Shown piece by piece: positions 15,801-24,254 of a stretch of 35,480 bases of DNA. The stretch is from the NCBI GenBank assembly GCA_944385765.1, contig CALWYL010000019.1, positions 1 through 35,480 of the forward strand, given 5' to 3'. This DNA is from an uncultured Oscillospiraceae bacterium. Its GTDB lineage: Bacteria; Bacillota; Clostridia; Oscillospirales; Oscillospiraceae. The translations under genes were made by a program, and so were the position numbers. Positions within the stretch are counted from its first letter, which is position 1, and every line of letters starts with the position of its first letter. Under the pieces are notes generated by a model. The model had not been told where the DNA came from and ran no database searches. It saw only the letters and a program-made list of their open reading frames with translations.

Positions 15801-16563
15801 GCTCCCGGCGCATGTCCAGATAGCGCTCGTAGCTGGCGCGCACGCGCCCGTCGCTTATCTCGGCGGAGTCTATCACCGTGCCGAAGGTGGTGTGGCGGCA
15901 GTGGTCGGACCAGTAGGTGTCCAGCACGCGGATTTCCGTCAGGGTGGGCTCGCGGCCCTCGGAGCGGAAGTACTCCTGGCAGAAGGCCGCGTCCGCCCCG
16001 TCCATGGCCAGGCCCATGGATTCTATCAGCCTCCCCAGGCCCTCCCCGTCCAGGGAGTTGAAGCCCTCCAGCACGGCCACGTCGGGCGGCTCGGGGTAGT
16101 CCATGGCCAGCGTGTCCCGCCGGGCCAGAGACGCCTCACGGCTCTCCACGGGGTTTATCACGTAATTCTTTATCCTCTCCAGCTCCTCCGCGCTCACGGA
16201 GCCGGAGAGCAGGTAGACGCGGGCCGTGCGCACGCTCGGCCGCTCCTGCTGTGAGATGAGCTGCACGCACTCGGCGCAGGAGTCCGCCCTCTGGTCAAAC
16301 TGCCCGGGCAGGTACTCGACGGCGAACACCGCGTCCGCCGCCGGCAGCTCGTAGCAGACCTCGTCCACCTGCGGCTCGCTGAACACGACGGGCAGGCAGC
16401 GCTCGAAGAGCGATTCATCCATGCCCTCCACATCGTAGCGGTTTAGCAGCCTCAGCCCCGTGAGGCCCTTTATGCCCAGCAGAGCGCGCAGCTCGGAGAG
16501 CAGCGAGGCGGCCTCCACGTCGTAGGGCCGGCGCTTTTCCACATAGACTCTGATAACGGCCAT
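12838..16563 (-). CDS. purL: Phosphoribosylformylglycinamidine synthase, fused PurL-PurQ
   Basis: 1241 residues. It converts FGAR, ATP and glutamine to FGAM, the fourth step of de novo purine synthesis. The N-terminal and PurM-like synthase domains fill most of the chain (YWSDHCRHTTF, FKNETHNHPTEIEPFGGAATCIGG, FGAGGVSVAIGEL and a second GGKDSMSG). From about residue 985 a class I glutaminase follows (IPVFPGTNCEYDTARAL, nucleophile C1081 in GICNGFQALIK, VSHGEGRF). This single-chain form without PurS is the one found in Clostridia (TIGR01857 type). ATG 16563 lies 3 nt after purD with GGAG upstream, so it is within the operon. The chain looks intact. Confidence 0.95.
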   Translation of the reverse strand: MAVIRVYVEKRRPYDVEAASLLSELRALLGIKGLTGLRLLNRYDVEGMDESLFERCLPVVFSEPQVDEVCYELPAADAVFAVEYLPGQFDQRADSCAECVQLISQQERPSVRTARVYLLSGSVSAEELERIKNYVINPVESREASLARRDTLAMDYPEPPDVAVLEGFNSLDGEGLGRLIESMGLAMDGADAAFCQEYFRSEGREPTLTEIRVLDTYWSDHCRHTTFGTVIDSAEISDGRVRASYERYLDMRRELGREEKPVTLMDIATIGAKYLKHTGALKNLDESEEINACSVRISADNGGVREPWLLMFKNETHNHPTEIEPFGGAATCIGGAIRDPLSGRAYVYQAMRVTGAGDPLTPVEDTLPGKLPQRKLVTTAAAGYSSYGNQIGLATGLVDELYHPGYVAKRMEIGAVVAAAPEANVVRSRPQPGDVVVLLGGRTGRDGMGGATGSSKAHDSHSLTDCGAEVQKGNAPVERKLQRLFRNGEMTRLIKRCNDFGAGGVSVAIGELADGLDIDLDRVPKKYDGLDGTELAISESQERMAVVVAAEDAEKFLAGAAAENIEATVVARVSEEPRLRMSWRGRTIVDISREFLASNGAEKHATASIAPPDACGDPFDTPFAPGFTPEDRQGATLEERLIDLMGSLRCCSRKGLAERFDSTIGAATVVMPFGGERQLTPAQSMTAKLPVDGETGSCSSMAWGFDPYLSQKDPYLGAYTAVLQSISKLVASGMGHEGVYLSLQEYFERLRGEPERWGKPLAALLGALDAQIGLRAAAIGGKDSMSGSFEDLDVPPTLVSFAVKLGNTADVITPEFKSAGSRLAYFEADPMDAEAMLGLYARLESLMSSGAVRACWACGGAGIAEGLCKMAAGNGLGVALDAAFGAERLFAAAYGGFIAELEPNCHEGETLGSAVSEYIFSIGDERASLSAVQAAWEGKLESVLPCLSAPGQAPERVRAVSYECSARVAPKVGVARPRALIPVFPGTNCEYDTARALRRAGAEPEIFVVRNLTSAEVSESLAELERRLASCQMMVIPGGFSGGDEPDGSGKLITAFFRNPRLSDAVHELLYGRDGLILGICNGFQALIKLGLVPFGRIVGTDRSCPTLTYNAIGRHQSMLVRTRVASNKSPWLSRCRVGDIHTVPVSHGEGRFVCSQELLAQLEANGQIACQYAGADGEPTMDIRFNPNGSVLAIEAITSPDGRVLGKMAHSERAADSLYRNVPGDKYQPIFEGGVDYFRI

Positions 16564-16566
16564 GTC

Positions 16567-17859
16567 CTATCTCCTCTCTCCCAGCGCGGCCAGCGCCCGC
16601 GCCCCAATGTCCCTGCGCATGTGCAGCTTTTCGAAGCGTATGCCGCCGGCGGCGGCGTAGGCCCGCTCTATGGCCTCCGGCAGGCTCTCCGCCAGGGCCG
16701 TGACGCCGAGGACGCGCCCCCCGTTCGTCACCAGCGAGCCGTCAGGGAGGCGCTTCGTGCCCGCGTGGAACACCTCGGCCTCCCCGCCGGGCAGCTGCCC
16801 GCCCTCAAGGCCCATTATGGGCAGGCCCTTCTCATAGGCCCCCGGGTAGCCGCCGGAGGCGAGTATCACGCAGCAGGCGCACTCGTCCGCCCAGCGCACC
16901 TCCACCTCGGAGAGGCGGCCGGCGGTGACGGCCTCCATGATGTCCAGCAGGTCCGTCCTCAGCAGCGGCAGCACCACCTGGGTCTCCGGGTCGCCGAAGC
17001 GGCAGTTGTACTCTATCACCTTGGGGCCGTCTTTGGTTAACATAAGTCCGAAATACAGGCAGCCGCGGAAGGGCCGGCCCTCGGCGTTCATGGCGCGCAC
17101 GGTGGGCAGGAAAATGCGCTCCATGCACTCGGCAGCCACCTCCGGCGTGTAGTACGGATTGGGCGCCACAGTGCCCATGCCGCCCGTGTTGGGCCCCTGG
17201 TCCCCGTCCAGCGCCCGCTTGTGGTCCATGCTGGAGACCATGGGCACGATGGTGTTACCGTCCGTGAAGGAGAGCACGGATATCTCCGGCCCCTCGAGGT
17301 ACTCCTCTATGACCACGCGCGCGCCGTTGTCCCCAAAGGCGCGGTCCACCATGGCGCTTTTCACGGCCCTCTCGGCCTCGGCCACGGTGGCGGCGGCGAC
17401 CACGCCCTTGCCCAGCGCGAGGCCGTCGGCCTTGACGACTATGGGCGCGCCCCGGCGCCTCACGTACTCCAGCGCGGCGTCCACCTCGTCAAAGACCTCA
17501 TAGGCGGCGGTGGGGATGCCGTACTTCCTCATCAGGCCCTTGGCGAACACCTTGCTGCCCTCTATCTCCGCGGCGCGCCTGTCCGGGCCGAAGGCGGGTA
17601 TGCCCGCCTCGCCCAGGGCGCCCACCATGCCCAGGCAGAGCGGGTCGTCCGGCGTGACTACGGCGTAGTCTATCCCGTGCGCCCTGGCGTAGGCCACGAC
17701 GCCCTCCACATCGGTGGCGGAGACAGGGGCGCAGACCGCGTCCTCCGCTATGCCGCCGTTGCCGGGCAGGACGTGTATCTCATTCACCCGCGGGCTCTTT
17801 TTGAGCGCGCGCACCACGGCGTGTTCACGCCCGCCGGAGCCGATAACGAGTAGTTTCAT
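16567..17859 (-). CDS. purD: Phosphoribosylamine-glycine ligase (GAR synthetase)
   Basis: 430 residues, the full family length. ATP-grasp enzyme for the second step of purine synthesis. Landmarks: VIGSGGREHAVVRAL at the N-terminus, SKVFAKGLMRKYGIPTAAYEVF, KADGLALGKGVVAA, VSSMDHKRALDGDQGPNTGGMGTVAPNPYYT and EYNCRFGDPETQVVLPLL. GGGAGG precedes the ATG. A 52-nt gap with a strong hairpin separates it from the AICAR transformylase gene, unlike the overlapping junctions upstream in the operon, so purD-purL-greA may be expressed at a different level. Confidence 0.96.
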   Translation of the reverse strand: MKLLVIGSGGREHAVVRALKKSPRVNEIHVLPGNGGIAEDAVCAPVSATDVEGVVAYARAHGIDYAVVTPDDPLCLGMVGALGEAGIPAFGPDRRAAEIEGSKVFAKGLMRKYGIPTAAYEVFDEVDAALEYVRRRGAPIVVKADGLALGKGVVAAATVAEAERAVKSAMVDRAFGDNGARVVIEEYLEGPEISVLSFTDGNTIVPMVSSMDHKRALDGDQGPNTGGMGTVAPNPYYTPEVAAECMERIFLPTVRAMNAEGRPFRGCLYFGLMLTKDGPKVIEYNCRFGDPETQVVLPLLRTDLLDIMEAVTAGRLSEVEVRWADECACCVILASGGYPGAYEKGLPIMGLEGGQLPGGEAEVFHAGTKRLPDGSLVTNGGRVLGVTALAESLPEAIERAYAAAGGIRFEKLHMRRDIGARALAALGERR

Positions 17860-17875
17860 ATTTACCTCCCCATAG

Positions 17876-17905
17876 GCGCTCCGGGCGGTAGCCCGCCCGG
17901 AGCGC
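17876..17905. other. Intra-operon hairpin between AICARFT and purD
   Basis: Perfect 13-bp GC-rich stem (17876-17888 with 17893-17905) and 4-nt loop. The T-run (GTTTTT) lies on the plus-strand side, where no gene needs it; in the operon's direction there is no U-tract. More likely an mRNA stability/processing element, or a terminator of antisense transcripts. Confidence 0.55.
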
Positions 17906-17911
17906 TGTTTT

Positions 17912-19024
17912 TCAGTGGTGGAAAAGGCGTATGCCGGTGAAGCACATCACCATGCCGTACTTGTTGGCAGTCTCTATCACATTGTCGTCGCGGATGCTTC
18001 CGCCGGGCTCCGCGACGTATTTGACGCCGCTGCGCGCGGCGCGCTCGATGTTGTCCCCAAAGGGGAAGAAGGCGTCGGAACCCAGGGAGACGCCGGTGAA
18101 GCGCTCGAGGAAGTCGCGCTTTTCGTTCTCCGTGAGCTCCTCGCGGATGAAACGGTCTATCTCGTTGTCGCGCTCCGCGCGCTTGAGCGAGGCGTCGAAG
18201 CTCAGCTCGAGCACCCTGGGGTGGCGGCGCAGGTGCCAGATGTCGGCCTTGTCGCCGGCCAGACGGGTGCAGTGTATGCGGCTCTGCTGCCCGGCGCCGA
18301 CGCCTATGGTCTGTCCGCCCTCGGCGTAGCAGACGGAGTTCGACTGGGTGTACTTGAGGGTGATGAGGGCGAGCACCAGGTCGTCTACGGCGTCCTCCGG
18401 GAGCTCCCTGTTCTCGGTGACGATATCGGAGAGGCAGTCGCGGGTGATGGGCAGGGAGTTGTAGCCCTGCTCGAAGCGGATGCCGAAGATGTCCCGCCGC
18501 TCTGTGGGCTGCGGCTCGTAGTCGGGGTCTATGCGCACGACATTGTAGCCGCCCTTGCGCTTCTGGCGCAGTATCTCCAGGGCCTCCGGGGTGTAGCCGG
18601 GGGCTATTATGCCGTCGGAGACCTCGGGCAGCAGCAGGCGCGCCGTCTCCGCGTCGCATGTGTCGCTCAGGGCGGCCCAGTCGCCGTAGGAGCAGAGCCT
18701 GTCGGCCCCGCGCGCCCTGGCGTAGGCGGTGGCGATGGGCGAGAGGTCCCCCTCGGCGAAGAAGGCGCGGCGGTCCTCGTCGCTGAGCGGCCGCGCGATG
18801 GCCGCGCCGGCAGGAGAGACGTGCTTGAAGCTGGCCGCGGCGCTCTTGCCGGTGGCGCGCTTGAGCGCCCTCACGAGCTGCCAGGAGTTGAGCGCGTCCA
18901 TGAAGTTGATGTAGCCGGGGCGGCCGTTGACCACCTCCACCGGCAGTTCGCCGCCGTCGGCCATGAAGATGCGCGCCGGCTTCTGATTGGGGTTGCAGCC
19001 GTATTTGAGCTCTATCTCCCTCAT
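17912..19024 (-). CDS. purH: AICAR transformylase, standalone (PurH C-domain type)
   Basis: 370 residues from ATG 19024; the start overlaps the preceding stop (ATGA) and follows GGAGG. It transfers formyl from 10-formyl-THF to AICAR. The catalytic Lys-His pair is visible in FKHVSPAGAA, with SNSVCYAEGGQTIGVGAGQQSRIH, SLGSDAFFPFGDN and EPGGSIRDDNVI further on. The IMP cyclohydrolase half of bacterial PurH is absent, and the neighbouring PurO-type gene supplies that step. Known from other Clostridia, and differing from the fused E. coli/Bacillus PurH. Confidence 0.93.
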   Translation of the reverse strand: MREIELKYGCNPNQKPARIFMADGGELPVEVVNGRPGYINFMDALNSWQLVRALKRATGKSAAASFKHVSPAGAAIARPLSDEDRRAFFAEGDLSPIATAYARARGADRLCSYGDWAALSDTCDAETARLLLPEVSDGIIAPGYTPEALEILRQKRKGGYNVVRIDPDYEPQPTERRDIFGIRFEQGYNSLPITRDCLSDIVTENRELPEDAVDDLVLALITLKYTQSNSVCYAEGGQTIGVGAGQQSRIHCTRLAGDKADIWHLRRHPRVLELSFDASLKRAERDNEIDRFIREELTENEKRDFLERFTGVSLGSDAFFPFGDNIERAARSGVKYVAEPGGSIRDDNVIETANKYGMVMCFTGIRLFHH

Positions 19025-19710
19025 TTTTGCTCCTCCCACTTGTTGATTATCGTCTCCTCGCCGTCCACAGAGACGTAGAGCGAGACCTTGTTGTCTTCAT
19101 TGAGCGCGCCCCAGAGCTTTTCGGCCAGCTCCGAGGCGGAGAGCTCGGGCAGCTCCAGCTCCACGGGCTCGCCCTGGAAGCTGGGTAGCGGGCCGCCGAA
19201 GCCCTCGTAGGTGCTGATAAAGCGCCCCGCCCCGGGCCGCGCGGCCTCGTACTCGTAGAAATAGCGCAGGCAGGGCGCGCCCTGCTCGCTGCCGGCTTTC
19301 AGTATGGAGAGCTTGAAGCTGCCGTCGGGGCTCAGCAGCCCGGAGATGCGCGGCGTCCAGTTGGGGCCGTCGGGCTCGAACTCGCGCGTGCGCAGCGCGC
19401 CGGCAAAGGTCCTGCCGGACAGGAGATAGTCCCGCAGGGTGTCGGTCTGGTCGCCGTTCGTCACCACCAGGCCGCGGCCCACTCTGCGCACCGGATGGTA
19501 GATGATAAGGCTGGGATCGGTCATGCGGCTCTCGTCATAGGCCCTGGTGCGGATGCCGTCCTCCGTCCGCTCAAAGACGCGGTTGCGGCTGTTCTCGCTG
19601 CGGCCCATGATGAAGTAGGCCACGGCGCTCTTCCCCGAGGGCGTGGCGCCCAGCAGGATGCCCCGGCCCGGATAGGGCCGCTGGGAAAGGTATTTGAAAA
19701 GGTCGGTCAT
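19021..19710 (-). CDS. purO: IMP cyclohydrolase, PurO-like
   Basis: 229 residues from ATG 19710, which overlaps the purN stop (ATGA). The sequence (YLSQRPYPGRGILLGATPSGKSAVAYFIMGRSENSRNRVFE, then NGDQTDTLRDYLLSG and PNWTPRISGLLSPDG) matches the IMP_cyclohydrolase family first described as PurO in archaea. It closes the ring of FAICAR to IMP, the last step of the pathway. It is encoded directly before the standalone transformylase with an ATGA overlap, so the two activities that are fused in most bacteria are here separate, coupled genes. The protein looks complete. Confidence 0.9.
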   Translation of the reverse strand: MTDLFKYLSQRPYPGRGILLGATPSGKSAVAYFIMGRSENSRNRVFERTEDGIRTRAYDESRMTDPSLIIYHPVRRVGRGLVVTNGDQTDTLRDYLLSGRTFAGALRTREFEPDGPNWTPRISGLLSPDGSFKLSILKAGSEQGAPCLRYFYEYEAARPGAGRFISTYEGFGGPLPSFQGEPVELELPELSASELAEKLWGALNEDNKVSLYVSVDGEETIINKWEEQK

Positions 19711-20294
19711 TTGTCGCTCTCTCCTTCCAGCTCGGCCGCGACGGCCTCCACCGCCGCGGGAAGTATCACCCACTCTGCCCGCTCCATAACGCGCCTCTGC
19801 AGCGTCTCCGGCGTGTCGCCGGGCAGCACCTCCACCGCGCGCTGGGCGATTATCTGCCCGCCGTCGGGTATCTCATTGACAAAATGCACCGTGGCGCCCG
19901 TCAGCTTGACGCCGCGCGCGAGCGCCGCCTCGTGCACACGCAGGCCGTAAAAACCGCTGCCGCAGAAACTGGGTATCAGGCTGGGGTGGATATTTATTAT
20001 CCTCCCCGCCCAGCGGCGGGTGAAGTCCGCGCTGAGTATGCGCAGGAAGCCCGCGAGGACGATGAGGCCTATGCCCTCCTCTGCCAACAGCGAGTTCAGC
20101 CGCTCCTCGAAGCCGGTCTTTTCCAGGTATTCCGCCCGGATGCCGGCGTTTTTCGCCCGCTCCAGGGCGTAGGCCCCGGCGCTGCTGGAGACCACCAGCG
20201 CGAGCTCCACATGCGGCATGGCGCCGCCGCGGCGGGCGTCTATCAGCGCCTGCAGGTTCGTCCCCCCGCCGGAGACGAGCACGGCCGTCCTCAC
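19707..20294 (-). CDS. purN: Phosphoribosylglycinamide formyltransferase
   Basis: 195 residues from GTG 20294, which overlaps the purM stop (GTGA); an adjacent GTG at 20297 is possible. It formylates GAR with 10-formyl-THF. Motifs: [15 protein letters not shown] (phosphate loop), [13 protein letters not shown] with catalytic Asn and His, and [19 protein letters not shown] with the catalytic Asp. The stop overlaps the purO start (ATGA), so purM, purN, purO and AICARFT form a continuous chain of coupled genes. The open frame upstream of the GTG is a shadow of purM. Confidence 0.94.
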   Translation of the reverse strand: MRTAVLVSGGGTNLQALIDARRGGAMPHVELALVVSSSAGAYALERAKNAGIRAEYLEKTGFEERLNSLLAEEGIGLIVLAGFLRILSADFTRRWAGRIINIHPSLIPSFCGSGFYGLRVHEAALARGVKLTGATVHFVNEIPDGGQIIAQRAVEVLPGDTPETLQRRVMERAEWVILPAAVEAVAAELEGESDK

Positions 20295-21331
20295 CACAGC
20301 TCCACTCCGCCTTCCCCGCCGCCGGCGATTTCCCCGCAGACATAGGCGTCCTCCGCGCCGTTCGCGGCCAGGGCGGCGAGCGCCGCGTCCACGTCGTCGC
20401 GGTCGACCACGGCGCACATGCCGACGCCCATGTTGAAGGTGTTGTACATGTCGCGCTCGGGGATATTTCCCTCCCGCGCGAGGATATCGAAGATAGGCGG
20501 CGTCCTGAGTGCGGCCTTCTCAATGCGCGCGCACAACCCGTCCGGGATCGAGCGCGGGACGTTCTCATAGAAGCCGCCGCCGGTTATGTGGCTGAGGGCC
20601 CTCACGCGCGCGGCCTTTAGCATGGCCAGCACGGGCTTTACGTATATGCGCGTCGGCGTGAGCAGCGTCTCGCCGAGCGTGCAGCCCAGCTCGGCGTAAT
20701 GCCTGTTCAGCGCGCCGTGCTCCACGTCGAAAACGCGGCGCACGAGGGAAAATCCGTTCGAGTGGACGCCGCTTGACGGTATGGCTATCACGGCGTCCCC
20801 GGGCTCCATGGCGCTGTTGTCCAGTATCTTCGCCCTGTCCACCAGGCCCACGGCGAAGCCCGCGAGGTCATACTCGCTCTCGCCGTAGAAGCCGGGCATC
20901 TCGGCGGTCTCTCCGCCTATGAGCGCCGCGCCGGACTGCACGCAGCCCTCGGCCACGCCGGACACTATGCCGGCTATGCGCTCGGGCACATTTTTGCCGC
21001 AGGCGATGTAGTCGAGGAAGAAGAGGGGCGCAGCGCCGCAGCAGATGACGTCGTTCACGCACATGGCCACGCAGTCGATACCCACGGTGTCGTGCTTGTC
21101 CATCAGGAAAGCTATCTTCAGCTTGGTGCCCACGCCGTCGGTGCCGGAGACCAGCACGGGCTCCGACATGCCGGCGAGGTCCGGCCTGAAGAGGCCGCCG
21201 AAGCCGCCCAGGCCGCCCAGCACTCCGGGGGTCTCGGTCCGGCGCACATGCTCCTTCATCAGCTCGACCGCCCGGTAGCCGGCGGTGATGTCCACGCCGG
21301 CCGCGCGGTAGCTCGCGCTCTCGCTTTTCAT
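20291..21331 (-). CDS. purM: Phosphoribosylformylglycinamidine cyclo-ligase (AIR synthetase)
   Basis: 346 residues, the normal length. It makes AIR from FGAM and ATP. Seen: [90 protein letters not shown] and [13 protein letters not shown], i.e. the complete PurM fold. The start overlaps the purF stop (ATGA) and its own stop overlaps the purN start (GTGA). Confidence 0.96.
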   Translation of the reverse strand: MKSESASYRAAGVDITAGYRAVELMKEHVRRTETPGVLGGLGGFGGLFRPDLAGMSEPVLVSGTDGVGTKLKIAFLMDKHDTVGIDCVAMCVNDVICCGAAPLFFLDYIACGKNVPERIAGIVSGVAEGCVQSGAALIGGETAEMPGFYGESEYDLAGFAVGLVDRAKILDNSAMEPGDAVIAIPSSGVHSNGFSLVRRVFDVEHGALNRHYAELGCTLGETLLTPTRIYVKPVLAMLKAARVRALSHITGGGFYENVPRSIPDGLCARIEKAALRTPPIFDILAREGNIPERDMYNTFNMGVGMCAVVDRDDVDAALAALAANGAEDAYVCGEIAGGGEGGVELW

Positions 21332-22779
21332 TCGCTGCCCTCCCTGGCGACGCCTATCTTCTCCTCAAATTTGGACTTTCTGGCCATTTTCGGCGGCTCC
21401 ACAGGGTATTTCCCGGTGAAGCAGGCGTCGCAGAAGCCGCAGGTGCTGTTGTCGGCCAGCTTGTCCACGAAGTCCACATTCAGGTAGCCTATGCTGTCCA
21501 CGCCTATTATCTCGCGTATCTCGTCTATGGTGTGGTTCGCCGCTATCAGGTTGTCCGTGGAGTCTATGTCCGTGCCGAAATAGCAGGGGTGCTTGAAAGG
21601 CGGAGCCGAGAGGCGCACATGCACCTCCCTCGCCCCGGCCGAGCGGAGCAGGCTGACTATGGCGCGGATGGTCGTGCCGCGGACTATGCTGTCGTCCACG
21701 AGTATCACCCGCTTGTCCCTGACCGTTGAGGCTATGGGGCTGAGCTTTATGCTCACCGCGTTCTCGCGCTCTTTCTGCTCCGGCTGTATGAACGTCCGGC
21801 CTATATACTTGTTCTTCACAAAGCCCACGCCATACGGTATGCCGCTCTGGCGGGAATAGCCCAGCGCGGCGTCCAGCCCGGAGTCGGGCACGCCTATCAC
21901 CACGTCCGCCTGCACGGGGTGCTCCAGGGCCAGGAAGGCGCCCGCCCTCTGGCGTGCGGTGTGGACGCAGGAGCCGTCCAGGACGGAGTCCGGGCGGGCA
22001 AAGTATATGAACTCGAACACACAGGTGGCGCCCTTGTGGCCGCAGTGGCTGGTGTCGCTCTCCAGCCCCGCGTCGGAGATGGTTATCAGCTCGCCGGGGC
22101 GCACGTCGCGCACGAATTCGGCCCCGATGGCCGTCAGCGCGCAGCTCTCGCTGGCCACCACCCAGCCGCCGTTGCTGAGGCGGCCGATGCACAGCGGGCG
22201 GAAGCCTATGGGGTCGCGCACGGCAATCAGCTTGCGCGGGCTCATTATCACCAGCGAATAGGCCCCCTTGAGCGTGTCCATGGCGCGGCAGACCGCCTGC
22301 TGGATGGACGCCGCCTTCAGCCGCTCGCGCGTGATGGCATAGGCTATGGCCTCGGTGTCCGAAGTGGTGTGGAATATGGCGCCGTTGAGCTCAAACTCCG
22401 TGCGCAGCTCGGCGGCGTTCGTCAGATTGCCGTTGTGGGCCAGGGCCATTCCGCCCTTGATGTGGCGTATCACCAGCGGCTGGGCGTTGTCGCGGTGCTG
22501 CGCGCCGGTGGTGGCATAGCGGCAGTGGCCTATGGCCATTCGGCCGCCCGGCAGGGAGCGCAGCACGCCCTCGGTGAATACGTCGCTCACCAGCCCCGTG
22601 TCCTTATATCCCGTTATGACCCCGTCGTCGTTCACGGCTATGCCGCAGCTCTCCTGCCCGCGGTGCTGCAGGGCGTAGAGCGCGCGGTAGACCGTAGAGG
22701 CCACGTCGCAGCTCTCGGGCTCAAAGATGCCGAACACGCCGCACTCCTCGTGCAGCTTGTCAAATATCTCTTCTCTCAT
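21328..22779 (-). CDS. purF: Amidophosphoribosyltransferase, [4Fe-4S] type
   Basis: 483 residues. First committed step: PRPP plus glutamine to phosphoribosylamine. The chain starts with a 12-residue propeptide before C13 (EECGVFGIF), the N-terminal nucleophile exposed after self-cleavage. Class II glutaminase motifs follow ([21 protein letters not shown]), then the PRTase domain with [13 protein letters not shown]. Cys in [16 protein letters not shown] and CGFCDAC match the four Fe-S ligands of Bacillus PurF, so the enzyme should be oxygen-sensitive and feedback-regulated by nucleotides. It follows purC after a short gap. Confidence 0.96.
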   Translation of the reverse strand: MREEIFDKLHEECGVFGIFEPESCDVASTVYRALYALQHRGQESCGIAVNDDGVITGYKDTGLVSDVFTEGVLRSLPGGRMAIGHCRYATTGAQHRDNAQPLVIRHIKGGMALAHNGNLTNAAELRTEFELNGAIFHTTSDTEAIAYAITRERLKAASIQQAVCRAMDTLKGAYSLVIMSPRKLIAVRDPIGFRPLCIGRLSNGGWVVASESCALTAIGAEFVRDVRPGELITISDAGLESDTSHCGHKGATCVFEFIYFARPDSVLDGSCVHTARQRAGAFLALEHPVQADVVIGVPDSGLDAALGYSRQSGIPYGVGFVKNKYIGRTFIQPEQKERENAVSIKLSPIASTVRDKRVILVDDSIVRGTTIRAIVSLLRSAGAREVHVRLSAPPFKHPCYFGTDIDSTDNLIAANHTIDEIREIIGVDSIGYLNVDFVDKLADNSTCGFCDACFTGKYPVEPPKMARKSKFEEKIGVAREGSE

Positions 22780-22797
22780 GCTCTCTCTCCGCGCCGC

Positions 22798-23508
22798 TCA
22801 GTCTCCCATGAGACGGCGCATGACCTCCTGATAAGCGTCCTCTACCCCGCCCAAATCCCGGCGGAAGCGGTCCTTGTCCAGCTTCTCGTGCGTGTTCACG
22901 TCCCAGAAGCGGCAGGTGTCGGGGCTGATTTCGTCGGCCAGCACGATGGTGCCGTCGGGCAGGCGGCCAAACTCCAGCTTGAAGTCCACGAGCTCTATGC
23001 CGTGCCCCAGCAGGAAGGATTTGAGGACCTCGTTCACCTTGAAGGCGTAACTCTTTATGGTGTCTATCTCCTGCTGCGTGGCCAGCTTGAGGGCCAGGGC
23101 GTGGTAGCTGTTTATCAGCGGGTCGCCCAAATCGTCGTTCTTGTAGCTGAACTCGATGGTGGGCTGCTCAAAGACTATGCCCTCCTCCACGCCGTAGCGT
23201 TTGGCGAAGCTGCCGGCGGAGATATTGCGTATGATGACCTCCAGCGGGACTATGCTGACCTTTTTCACCAGCGTTTCCCTCTCGTTGAGCGCCGCAACAT
23301 AGTGGGTGGGGATGTCGTTCTCCACCAGCAGGCGCATCAGGCGGTTTGTGAGGCGGTTGTTTATCACGCCCTTGCCCATTATCGTCCCGCGCTTGGCGCC
23401 GTTGAAGGCCGTGGCGTCGTCCTTGTAAGAGACTATGCAGAGCCCGTCGTATTCGGTGGCGTAGACCTTCTTGGCCTTGCCCTCGTAGAGCAGTTCACGT
23501 TTTTCCAT
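22798..23508 (-). CDS. purC: SAICAR synthetase
   Basis: 236 residues from ATG 23508, which shares a base with the purE stop (TGATG); a GTG one codon earlier has better spacing to AGGAGG and is an equal alternative. It joins CAIR and aspartate. Family landmarks: ELLYEGKAKKVYAT, KDDATAFNGAKRGTIMGKG, IPLEVIIRN-type segment VPLEVIIRNISAGSFAKRYGVEEG, LVDFKLEFGRLPDGTIVLADEISPDTCRFWD. The length and all motifs are normal. Confidence 0.95.
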   Translation of the reverse strand: MEKRELLYEGKAKKVYATEYDGLCIVSYKDDATAFNGAKRGTIMGKGVINNRLTNRLMRLLVENDIPTHYVAALNERETLVKKVSIVPLEVIIRNISAGSFAKRYGVEEGIVFEQPTIEFSYKNDDLGDPLINSYHALALKLATQQEIDTIKSYAFKVNEVLKSFLLGHGIELVDFKLEFGRLPDGTIVLADEISPDTCRFWDVNTHEKLDKDRFRRDLGGVEDAYQEVMRRLMGD

Positions 23509-24029
23509 CACTCGCCGTCCTCCTCTTTCTGTTCCCTCGCGAGCCTCTCCCGGAGGCCCCTGTCCTTTTCGAGCACCTCGCGCGCCATGTCGCGGCGCTT
23601 TTCATCCAGCCTGGCGGCCAGAACGCGGTCCTCCACCGCGATTATCTGCGCCGCGAGCAGCGCGGCGTTCTTCGCCCCGTTTATGGCGACGGTGGCCACG
23701 GGTATGCCGGAGGGCATCTGCACCGTGCTGAGCAGGGCGTCGAGTCCGTCCAGCGTAGAGGACTTCACCGGTATGCCTATCACCGGCAGCGTGGTCTCCG
23801 CAGCCAGGGCGCCGGCCAGATGGGCGGCCTTGCCGGCCGCGGCGATTATCGCGCCGAATCCCGCCTCGCGCGCCGTGCGGGCCAGCTTGCGCGCCTCCTC
23901 AGGGGTGCGGTGTGCGCTGAGTATGCGCGCCTCCACGGGGATGCCGAGCTCGCGGAGCGTATCTATGGCCTCGCCCACAACGCCGAGGTCGCTGTCGCTG
24001 CCCATTATGACGGCCACTTTCTTTGTCAT
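23508..24029 (-). CDS. purE: N5-carboxyaminoimidazole ribonucleotide mutase / AIR carboxylase, catalytic subunit
   Basis: 173 residues, first gene of the purine operon. GSDSDLGVVGEAIDTL, ARILSAHRTPEEA and AGKAAHLAGALAAETTLPVIGIP are PurE signatures. No purK is in this operon; many anaerobes lack PurK and rely on abundant CO2/bicarbonate, but purK elsewhere cannot be excluded. The C-terminal ~25 residues (EVLEKDRGLRERLAREQKEEDGE) extend beyond the usual end as a highly charged helix. GGAGAGAG precedes the ATG. Confidence 0.94.
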   Translation of the reverse strand: MTKKVAVIMGSDSDLGVVGEAIDTLRELGIPVEARILSAHRTPEEARKLARTAREAGFGAIIAAAGKAAHLAGALAAETTLPVIGIPVKSSTLDGLDALLSTVQMPSGIPVATVAINGAKNAALLAAQIIAVEDRVLAARLDEKRRDMAREVLEKDRGLRERLAREQKEEDGE

Positions 24030-24203
24030 GCTCTCTCTCCTCTTGAAAAAGATGTCAAGGCCACGGCGAGAGCCGTGACCTTGCAGTTATAGTGTTCACC
24101 TGTGATATGCCCTGACGCTTATGGGCGGCGTTTGGGCGCACTGCGCCCCGCGCAAGCCGAAACCAGGCCGGACCAAGCGGAACGCCCCCTCTCGAATCAG
24201 GAT
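24030..24203 (-). promoter_or_regulatory. Structured leader of the purine operon
   Basis: About 174 nt between the predicted start and purE. It holds a GGGCGC/GCGCCC hairpin, a longer-range GGCGTT/AACGCC pairing around it and, nearest the gene, an 11-bp stem (24072-24082 with 24057-24067, one G-U pair, loop of 4) followed six bases later by five U. It resembles a transcription attenuator. I could not match it to the guanine, PRPP or ZTP riboswitch consensus. Confidence 0.5.
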
Positions 24204-24209
24204 ACCGTA

Positions 24210-24238
24210 ATTCTACCGTTTTTACACGCGGAAAACAA
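24210..24238 (-). promoter_or_regulatory. Promoter of the purine operon
   Basis: Minus strand TTGTTT (24238-24233), 17-bp spacer, TAGAAT (24215-24210). It is the only credible promoter seen before purE. Confidence 0.6.
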
Positions 24239-24254
24239 CAGCTTTTCACTCCCC

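Noticed and set aside
14356..16254. A 632-codon plus-strand open frame inside purL
   Set aside because: Antisense shadow of purL; the His/Gly/Ala/Val-rich product is typical of complementary frames in GC-rich genes.
21919..24078. A 719-codon plus-strand open frame across purF, purC and purE
   Set aside because: It is antisense to three clearly conserved genes, its composition is that of a complement frame in GC-rich DNA and it has no ribosome site or family resemblance.
24057..24082. Purine (guanine/adenine) riboswitch before purE
   Set aside because: The purine-riboswitch core (the UAUA and UCUACC junctions with two kissing GG loops) is not found in the leader; only generic hairpins are.
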